Assembly (NCBI GenBank): GCA_002508545.1
Contig: DAVH01000020.1
Span: 17,608-36,386 of the forward strand
DNA: 18,779 nucleotides
Source of the DNA: Methanomassiliicoccus sp. UBA6
GTDB taxonomy: Archaea > Thermoplasmatota > Thermoplasmata > Methanomassiliicoccales > Methanomassiliicoccaceae
Reading direction: 5' to 3'
Shown: positions 13,534-18,779 of the stretch, piece after piece
How positions within the stretch are numbered: the first letter of the stretch is position 1
Layout: each line of letters begins with the position of its first letter
Notes under the pieces: model-generated
The model's input: the letters and a program-made list of their open reading frames with translations, nothing else
Told to the model about the DNA's origin: nothing
Databases searched by the model: none
Position numbers and translations under genes: made by a program

Positions 13534-14358
13534 TTATATTATTGCTATCCCCAACACGATGGACGCGATGACCATCCAGGTGTCGGTGAGCGCGTGAACG
13601 GTGCCCACGTACATAATGCTACGCGACCGCAGATATATCCACCCCATCAGCAGGCCGAGGAAGAACGAGAATATGGCGAAGGGCAGGGAGCCCCACAGCA
13701 GCATGAACGATGCGTACAGGAAGGACGAGAGCACGAGCGCCCCGCTCCCGCCCAGGAGCGGCACCGACGAGCGGAGCAGGATGTCCCGGAAGAGGCCTTC
13801 CTCGATGAACCCCCAGGCCGCGATCATCGGCACCAGGTACATCGTGGACGGTCCGACGTGGTAGCTCTCCCAGAACCGGAGCCCCAGGGCCAGTGCCTGC
13901 ACCACCGCCAGGCCGATGGGCAGCAGGAACACCACCATCACCGAGCTCTCCCTGAGCCGCGGGTGGCCGATGAACGGCATCTCGGCCCTCTTCAGGTACA
14001 CCAAGGCCGCTCCCCCTGCCGCGGCGACCATCACCGCGGCGTCGAGGTGCACGAGGCTGGTGCCCGGGAGGAGGACGATGAGAAAGGAGACGGACAGCAC
14101 GAGGGCCACCGCCGAGGCGGGCGAGGCGATCTCCTCGCGGCGGTGGAACAGCAGCATGGTGGTTCCCGCCAGCAGGCCGATCACCAGGAACGCCAGGGAC
14201 AGCGCCAGTGCCGTGCCGGAGGCGGACAGGCGGTAGAGGTACAGGGAAAAGCAGCCCAGTGCCAAAGGCGCTGTCAGCATCGCCAGGGCCGGCCACCGGA
14301 GCTCGCGCTGGACGCTCTGAACGCTCGCTCTCTGGTAGATCAGGACAGGACGTTCCAT
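13534..14358 (-). CDS. CPBP (CAAX protease / Abi) family membrane protein lacking the second-motif histidine
   Basis: 274 residues from ATG 14358, about eight hydrophobic segments. Motif 1 EEGLFRD supplies Glu186, Glu187 and Arg191 (EEXXXR). Motif 3 is His255-Ala-Leu-Thr-Asp259 (HXXXD/N). Motif 2, normally FXXXH, reads Phe213-Leu-Tyr-Ala-Ser217, so the histidine is missing. CPBP proteins are intramembrane glutamate-type proteases related to Rce1. Loss of this His may mean lost or altered activity. It overlaps the upstream 76-residue gene by 19 nt, so it belongs to the glycan operon and might process or help attach exported proteins. ATG 14400 is an alternative start, with a larger overlap. 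Stop is TAA. Confidence 0.8.
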   Translation of the reverse strand: MERPVLIYQRASVQSVQRELRWPALAMLTAPLALGCFSLYLYRLSASGTALALSLAFLVIGLLAGTTMLLFHRREEIASPASAVALVLSVSFLIVLLPGTSLVHLDAAVMVAAAGGAALVYLKRAEMPFIGHPRLRESSVMVVFLLPIGLAVVQALALGLRFWESYHVGPSTMYLVPMIAAWGFIEEGLFRDILLRSSVPLLGGSGALVLSSFLYASFMLLWGSLPFAIFSFFLGLLMGWIYLRSRSIMYVGTVHALTDTWMVIASIVLGIAII

Positions 14359-14570
14359 ATCGCCAGCGCCCACAGGATGATGGTCAGCGACAGCAGGCAT
14401 AGCCCCACCGGGGCCATCCTCCTCGCGTTGCCGCGGGAGATGACCCCCAGCATGAGCACCCCGAAGAGGCAGGCCAGGCTGATGGCCAGCGCGGGGGTGA
14501 TGAAGGATGGGCCGAGGCCCAGGGGCGGTATGATGGCCAGCGCGCCTAGGTGATGGTCAGGGGAAGCCAT
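14340..14570 (-). CDS. Small membrane protein with two predicted helices (76 aa)
   Basis: 76 residues from ATG 14570. A perfect GGAGGTGA ribosome site (14578-14585) sits seven bases upstream, inside the end of the DUF1616 gene. This site decides the start and is the best argument that the gene is real. Hydrophobic segments lie at about 10-40 and 50-73, separated by the basic loop SRGNARRM. It overlaps the DUF1616 gene by 25 nt upstream and the CPBP gene by 19 nt downstream, so all three are co-translated. I recognise no family. A subunit of a membrane complex with one of its neighbours is the simplest guess. Stop is TGA. Confidence 0.75.
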   Translation of the reverse strand: MASPDHHLGALAIIPPLGLGPSFITPALAISLACLFGVLMLGVISRGNARRMAPVGLCLLSLTIILWALAIWNVLS

Positions 14571-15487
14571 AGGGTCTTCACCTCCCTGCCGTCGTCCAGG
14601 ACAAGATAGAGGGTCCTCTCCCCGCTGGCCGGGATGACGAAGGAGATGGTCGATTCCCATCTCTCCCCGTCGTCCAGATCGAAGGTGTACGATCTGGGCG
14701 CGCCGGGCGCCACCGAGACCTGCTGGGACGGGTCGAAGCTCGTTCCCGCGCTCGGCGATTGCTCCAGCGCCATGGTCAGCTGGTACCTGTTAGTGTCCCC
14801 GGAGTGGGAGACGACGGTGACCTTGATGAACCCCGCCTGGTTGGTCGCCAGCACCTTGGGCAGGTGCGTGACGTCCCCGTCCGCGCCGGTCACCCCGAAC
14901 TCGGAGTACGGATCGGGGGTGGGCTTGGCGTTGAGGCCGTTGACCAGCACCACCGATAACACCATGATCGCGGCGATGATGACCACCGCCACGCCCATCT
15001 CCGCCGCGCTGTACGGCATCTTCCTCTTGATGCGGGTGGTGATGGCGAACTGATCGCCCCTCGGCAGGCTGGAGCGGCGCACGATGGCGATGATCGAGGA
15101 CACGAAGGTGATGAGCACCGTCTCCGCTCCCACCACCGTGTCGTTGAAGTCGAGGATCCCCCTGGTCACGATGGTCCCGGCCAGCGCCATGATGGCGGCG
15201 GACAGCCCGACGCCCAGCACGAGGCGCTCCAGGAACCCGATGTCCAGCAGGTGCTCCTCCCGGCGCACGATGGTGGTCTGGGAGAGCAGCGCCTTCCGGC
15301 CGGGGAACAGCGCGGAGACGATGGCGTAGCCCGGGCACAGGAACACCGCCAGGAACGCGACGGCCCACCGCACCGGGCCCTCCGTCTCCATGATCGCCAG
15401 CAGCAGCGCCGCTACCACGATCAAGCAGATGATGATCAGGTCGAAGGGCCTTCCCGGCCCTATGATGGTCTTCCCTGCCTTCATCAT
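14546..15487 (-). CDS. DUF1616 family membrane protein
   Basis: 313 residues. Four or five transmembrane segments fill about 15-185, including the family hallmark FLCPGYAIVSALFPGR (about 49-64). Residues about 190-313 form an extracellular region that ends in beta-rich sequence (SYTFDLDDGERW, YLVLDDGREVKTLWLPLTIT). DUF1616 proteins are frequent in archaeal glycan and S-layer loci, but I know of no established activity. It starts 10 nt after the stop of the upstream glycosyltransferase; the GGTGA there may serve as ribosome site. It overlaps the next small gene by 25 nt. Stop is TAG. Confidence 0.85.
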   Translation of the reverse strand: MMKAGKTIIGPGRPFDLIIICLIVVAALLLAIMETEGPVRWAVAFLAVFLCPGYAIVSALFPGRKALLSQTTIVRREEHLLDIGFLERLVLGVGLSAAIMALAGTIVTRGILDFNDTVVGAETVLITFVSSIIAIVRRSSLPRGDQFAITTRIKRKMPYSAAEMGVAVVIIAAIMVLSVVLVNGLNAKPTPDPYSEFGVTGADGDVTHLPKVLATNQAGFIKVTVVSHSGDTNRYQLTMALEQSPSAGTSFDPSQQVSVAPGAPRSYTFDLDDGERWESTISFVIPASGERTLYLVLDDGREVKTLWLPLTIT

Positions 15488-15497
15488 GTTCGGAAAA

Positions 15498-16646
15498 TCA
15501 CCGTCCTTCAGCCATTGATACGTTCATGCTATGAACTTGTCGGTCATCCGCCAGCTCTTTCACGAGATCCCTGAGGCGAGGGGCCACGACCTCCCACGAG
15601 TAAGCGGATTCCACCAGCTCGCGGCCTTTCCTTCCCAGACGCTCTGCCATCGCGGGGTCCTCCAGCAGCGCGACCACCTGCCGGGAGAAGTCCTCGCGGT
15701 CCTTGCCCACCAGGCAGTTGGCGCCGTGCTCCAGCTCCGGGATGCCCTCGAGCGCCAGAGGGCTCACGACGGTGGCCCGGCCGGCCGAGAGCATGTCGAT
15801 CACCTTGGTGAGTATGCCCACCCCCTTCCACATGGGGGCGATGCACACGTCCGCGGCGGACAGCCACAGGTACAGGTCGGGCACGAAGCCCAGCATCCTG
15901 ACCCCGGCCGGAGGGTCCTCGCCGAGCTTGCCGCTGCCGGCGATGAACACCTCCACTTCCGGCACCTCGGCCGAGACCTGAGGATACATCTCCCGGGCGA
16001 TGTACAGCGCGGCGTCCAGGTTGGGCATGTACTTCAGCGTGCCGAAGAACAGCACCACCTTGGTGCCGTCCAGGATGCCTAGCTCCCGGCGGGCGTCCTC
16101 CCTATTCCGCAGCCTGGTATCGACCAGCCCCATGTCCGCGCAGGTGGGCAGCACCTCGAACTTCGAGGTGTCGAAGCCCAGGGACCGGTAGGCCTCCACC
16201 TCCCGGCCGGACACCACCAGCACCTTGCTGGCCATCCGGACCAGCAGGCGCTCCAGCATGAGGTTCCCCCGCAGGAAGAACCCGCTCTTGCCCAAGGTGG
16301 TGGCGAAGTCCTTGATGTTGCCGTGGTTGTCCCATATCAGGGGCACGTCCAGCACCCTGGCCGCCAGCCCTCCGGCCAGCGAGTAGTAAGTCCCCTCGGC
16401 GAAGACCGCCGAGATCCCCTCCTTCCGGCCCTGGCGGAGAGTGGTCCAAGCGATCGACAGCTCGTTGAGGACGAACATCACGTAGCGGGAGAAGCGGTTC
16501 CCCGATTGATCGAAGACCTTCTTGTCCAGCGCGCCGGTCGGCACGGGCAGCACATCGAACCACTGCGATAGGAGGTAGAGAAGCTTGGGCGTTCGCTCGG
16601 AGTTGGCCGGGTCGACCGCCACCTTCGGTATGAACGCTATCTTCAT
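15498..16646 (-). CDS. GT4-family glycosyltransferase
   Basis: 382 residues. MKIAFIPKVAVDP opens the N-terminal Rossmann domain. VPLIWDNHGNIKDFAT and VLVVSGREVEAYRSLGF are acceptor-domain segments. The donor domain contains KVVLFFGTLKYMPNLDAALY, FIAGSGKLGED, VRMLGFVPDLYLWLSAADVCIAP and KGVGILTKVIDMLSAGRATVVS, where the second Glu of the usual pair is Asp. It is a retaining nucleotide-sugar transferase with unknown donor and acceptor. Its ATG overlaps the TGA of the upstream glycosyltransferase (ATGA at 16643-16646), so the two are translated together. An apparent upstream extension of the frame inside the neighbouring gene is a shadow. Stop is TGA. Confidence 0.9.
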   Translation of the reverse strand: MKIAFIPKVAVDPANSERTPKLLYLLSQWFDVLPVPTGALDKKVFDQSGNRFSRYVMFVLNELSIAWTTLRQGRKEGISAVFAEGTYYSLAGGLAARVLDVPLIWDNHGNIKDFATTLGKSGFFLRGNLMLERLLVRMASKVLVVSGREVEAYRSLGFDTSKFEVLPTCADMGLVDTRLRNREDARRELGILDGTKVVLFFGTLKYMPNLDAALYIAREMYPQVSAEVPEVEVFIAGSGKLGEDPPAGVRMLGFVPDLYLWLSAADVCIAPMWKGVGILTKVIDMLSAGRATVVSPLALEGIPELEHGANCLVGKDREDFSRQVVALLEDPAMAERLGRKGRELVESAYSWEVVAPRLRDLVKELADDRQVHSMNVSMAEGR

Positions 16647-17833
16647 TCCATTCCCCCGGAGTATATGCTCACCAACCGGTCGGCGCCCACGTCGTAGCTG
16701 AAGTCCTTGAGCGCCAGCTCCCGGGCCTTGGAGCCCATGATGTCCAGGCGGACGGGGTCCTCGAGAAGGCACAGGATGTCGGTGGCCATCCTCTGGGGCT
16801 CGGACGATATCATCGCCCCCGCGCCCTGGTCCACGATATCGCTCTTCAGCCCGCGGGCGAAGGAGGTCGCCACAGGCACCCCGCAGGCGATGGCCTCGAT
16901 GGCGGTGAACGGGAACAGGTCGGTGCGCGACGACACCGTCAGCAGGTCCGCACAGTTGTACAGCTTGGCCATGTCCCCCTGGTCCAGCCGGTCGGTCATG
17001 ATGATGACGTTCTCCCCCAGGTCCAGGTCCCTCACCAGGGAGCGGAGCTCCCTCTCCTGCGGCCCGGTGCCCTTGAGCACCAGCAGGCACTCGGGGTCGC
17101 TGGCCCGCACCCGGGTCATCGCCCGCACCAGGAGGTCCATGCCCTTGTTCTGGTGCATCCGTCCGATCGACAGCAGCACGTTGCGGTCCTCGTCGATGCC
17201 GAAGCGCTCCCGGGAGTCGCCCTTGTGCAGCGGGCGGTAGATGCTCGTGTCCACCCCGGAGTGCACCACCGGGGCGATCTGGGCCGCGGGCACCCCGGCC
17301 TGCTGCAGGTGCTGGGCGGCCGACCGGGAACGAGGGATCAATTTCCGGCATCCCCGCGCCACCGCCCGGCCCATGGTGCGGTAGAACTGCTTCTGGGCCC
17401 AGCCCAGCGGACCCTGCATGTAGATGTCCAGCTCCTGCCAGATGAACATGTCCGGGCCGCCCCGGGAGGCCTGCCAGGTGAGCAGGGTGCCTGGCTGGAA
17501 GACCTCGCCCGACTGCACCACGTCCAGTTTCATCCGCCGGACCTCCTTGAGCAGCGCCGGGGTCAGGGGCGCGAGGGAGGGCGGGAACACCTGGGGCAGG
17601 CGGGTCGGCAGGTACTCGATCTTCACCCCTCCCAGGTCCCCGCTCCCCTCCGGGCGGTAGGCGTCGGCCACGAAGATGGTGACCTCATGACCGCGCTTCA
17701 CCAGCCTCCTCCCGGTCTCCACGATGTTCAGGTCGGCGTCCGTCGCCGGGCGGAGACCGTGGGTGCGCATCACCGACGCGTCCGCTTGGACGTCGGCGGT
17801 CTTGGTTATGAGATTGACCAGTCCTATCCTCAT
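16643..17833 (-). CDS. GT4-family glycosyltransferase
   Basis: 396 residues from ATG 17833. The N-terminal domain (MRIGLVNLITKTAD, IVETGRRLVKRGHEVTIFV) and the donor domain (VVHSGVDTSIYRPL, VLLSIGRMHQNKGMDLLVRAM, CLLVLKGTGPQERELRSLV, LYNCADLLTVSS) are typical GT-B. The EX7E signature is Asp-X7-Glu in TDLFPFTAIEAIACGVPVATS. It probably adds a sugar to a lipid-linked or surface glycan. The start lies four bases after the TAA of the upstream membrane protein, with GAGGT as ribosome site, and its TGA overlaps the next glycosyltransferase. A frame extending upstream into the membrane protein gene is rejected because its composition is unlike this protein. Confidence 0.9.
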   Translation of the reverse strand: MRIGLVNLITKTADVQADASVMRTHGLRPATDADLNIVETGRRLVKRGHEVTIFVADAYRPEGSGDLGGVKIEYLPTRLPQVFPPSLAPLTPALLKEVRRMKLDVVQSGEVFQPGTLLTWQASRGGPDMFIWQELDIYMQGPLGWAQKQFYRTMGRAVARGCRKLIPRSRSAAQHLQQAGVPAAQIAPVVHSGVDTSIYRPLHKGDSRERFGIDEDRNVLLSIGRMHQNKGMDLLVRAMTRVRASDPECLLVLKGTGPQERELRSLVRDLDLGENVIIMTDRLDQGDMAKLYNCADLLTVSSRTDLFPFTAIEAIACGVPVATSFARGLKSDIVDQGAGAMISSEPQRMATDILCLLEDPVRLDIMGSKARELALKDFSYDVGADRLVSIYSGGME

Positions 17834-17837
17834 CCGC

Positions 17838-18779
17838 TTACCTCGCCACGTACATGGCCCAATACATGCCGTTGTCGTACACCTTATAGTGTTCCGGTGC
17901 GGCCGACGAGTAGTAGTTGTAAACTTGCTGAATGCCCCATTGACGGTACCACAGCTCGGTGGTATCATCGAAGAGGAACACGCCGCTCCCCATCCATGAC
18001 ACGATGAGCTCGGGGCTCTGGTTCCACAGCGAGACCATCCTGACCCGGTTGTAGCTTTCCCCTTCCTCGCTCCACACGTCGATGGGATAGAACCCTCCCG
18101 CCACCCACGCGGGGTCCAGCTGGGACATGGAGTCGGTGGCGGATATCCCCCGGTCGTTCGTCACGTACAGCGCCTCCTGGTAGAACATCGTCGATGCGCC
18201 GGCGACCACCACCAGGGCGACGAACGCCCCCAGGAGAGGGCGGGCGTACCGGTTCTTCTTCCCCATGAGCAGGGGGACGAACACGATCGGCGCCACCAGC
18301 ACGATGTACATGATGCCCCGGTCGTACAGCTGACCGTTGAAGAAGACGATGTCCAGGGGGATGATCGCCAGGGCTATGAGGAACAGCGCCAGGATGTTAC
18401 TGGGCATGCTGACCGGCCCCTTCCGGCGCTGTATGAGGAAGACCAGCAGCGCTAGGAGGGTCAGGGCGGCGAAGATCGCCATCATCCCGGTGCGGAGCTG
18501 AGGGTACAGGGTCCCAAGGATGTTCTCGGGGGTCGTCCTCATGGCGATCTGCTGCGAGATGCCCTCGTTGATGTTCATCAGCGCGCTCAGACGGGTGGAG
18601 ATGAACTCCACGAGGTTCAGGGAGAACGATGACGCCCCGGTGAAGAACCACCCCAGCCATATGAGGATGAACACCCCCACCGGCCAGGGCCGGCCCCATT
18701 TTATCGGATGCCGGCGGGCCACCGTGGCGCGGATGAGGCGGGCCACGATCTCCTTGAGGGCGATGGCCCCGAGAACGAA
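17838..18779 (-). CDS. Polytopic membrane protein with C-terminal soluble domain (N-terminus outside window), possible GT-C type
   Basis: At least 313 residues; the frame is open through the window edge, so the start is missing. The GTG at 18746 is internal, not a start, since the frame continues with FVLGAIALKEIVARLIR. About five transmembrane segments are visible in the first 190 residues, with short basic loops (RRKG, KKNRYARP). The last 110 residues are soluble and rich in Trp/Tyr (ELWYRQWGIQQVYNYYSSA). This layout of many helices followed by an extracytoplasmic domain recalls GT-C glycosyltransferases and oligosaccharyltransferase-like proteins, but the catalytic N-terminal loop is not in view, so the assignment is tentative. 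It leads the visible part of the glycan operon; the next gene starts four bases after its TAA. Confidence 0.75.
   Translation of the reverse strand, partial: FVLGAIALKEIVARLIRATVARRHPIKWGRPWPVGVFILIWLGWFFTGASSFSLNLVEFISTRLSALMNINEGISQQIAMRTTPENILGTLYPQLRTGMMAIFAALTLLALLVFLIQRRKGPVSMPSNILALFLIALAIIPLDIVFFNGQLYDRGIMYIVLVAPIVFVPLLMGKKNRYARPLLGAFVALVVVAGASTMFYQEALYVTNDRGISATDSMSQLDPAWVAGGFYPIDVWSEEGESYNRVRMVSLWNQSPELIVSWMGSGVFLFDDTTELWYRQWGIQQVYNYYSSAAPEHYKVYDNGMYWAMYVAR

Noticed and set aside
12733..14553. 606-codon plus-strand open frame opposite GT2 and CPBP genes
   Set aside because: It crosses two well-supported minus-strand genes and their intergenic gap, and reads as low-complexity His/Arg/Gln shadow sequence.
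1..18779. CRISPR array, insertion sequence, toxin-antitoxin or phage genes
   Set aside because: I saw no regularly spaced repeats, transposase, integrase or terminal inverted repeats on either strand.

Overview
The window looks like a piece of a GC-rich archaeal chromosome. The best marker is a complete sn-glycerol-1-phosphate dehydrogenase (egsA), the enzyme that sets archaeal lipid stereochemistry. Supporting signs are a UPF0179 gene, a DUF1616 membrane protein, TATA boxes placed about 25-27 nt before predicted transcript starts, several likely leaderless genes, and GGAGG/GGAGGTGA ribosome sites inside operons. I infer a euryarchaeote, possibly in or near the Thermoplasmatota/Methanomassiliicoccales, but the sequence alone does not fix the lineage. 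About a third of the genes end in TAG, which argues against a genome tuned to read TAG as pyrrolysine.

Left part (1-3800): the C-terminal membrane anchor of a surface protein with its terminator; then, on the minus strand, a histidine kinase (PAS-GAF-GAF-HisKA-HATPase) followed by a stand-alone receiver, an iron-sulfur flavoprotein (Isf type) and a NikR-like nickel regulator. The next 440 bp (3729-4168) carry no protein gene but hold a promising small RNA: a TATA box, a 16-bp terminal stem, a CU-rich loop complementary to Shine-Dalgarno sequences, and a T run.

Middle (4169-6711): egsA and a cysteine-rich UPF0179 gene form an operon, convergent with purC.

Right part (6938-18779): a surface-glycan region. 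It holds a FemAB/CelD-like GNAT protein, a PIG-L deacetylase, a GT4 glycosyltransferase, a long structured RNA leader followed by a 35-codon Cys-containing ORF overlapping (ATGA) a large exported protein, then a minus-strand cluster. That cluster reads, in transcription order: polytopic membrane protein (cut by the window edge), two GT4 glycosyltransferases, DUF1616 protein, a 76-residue two-helix protein, a CPBP-type membrane protein lacking one motif histidine, and a GT2 glycosyltransferase. Together these genes probably build, modify and export a surface polysaccharide or protein glycan.

The two most unusual items are the hairpin RNA at about 3949-4036 and the regulated leader-plus-micro-ORF in front of the exported protein (9875-10193).
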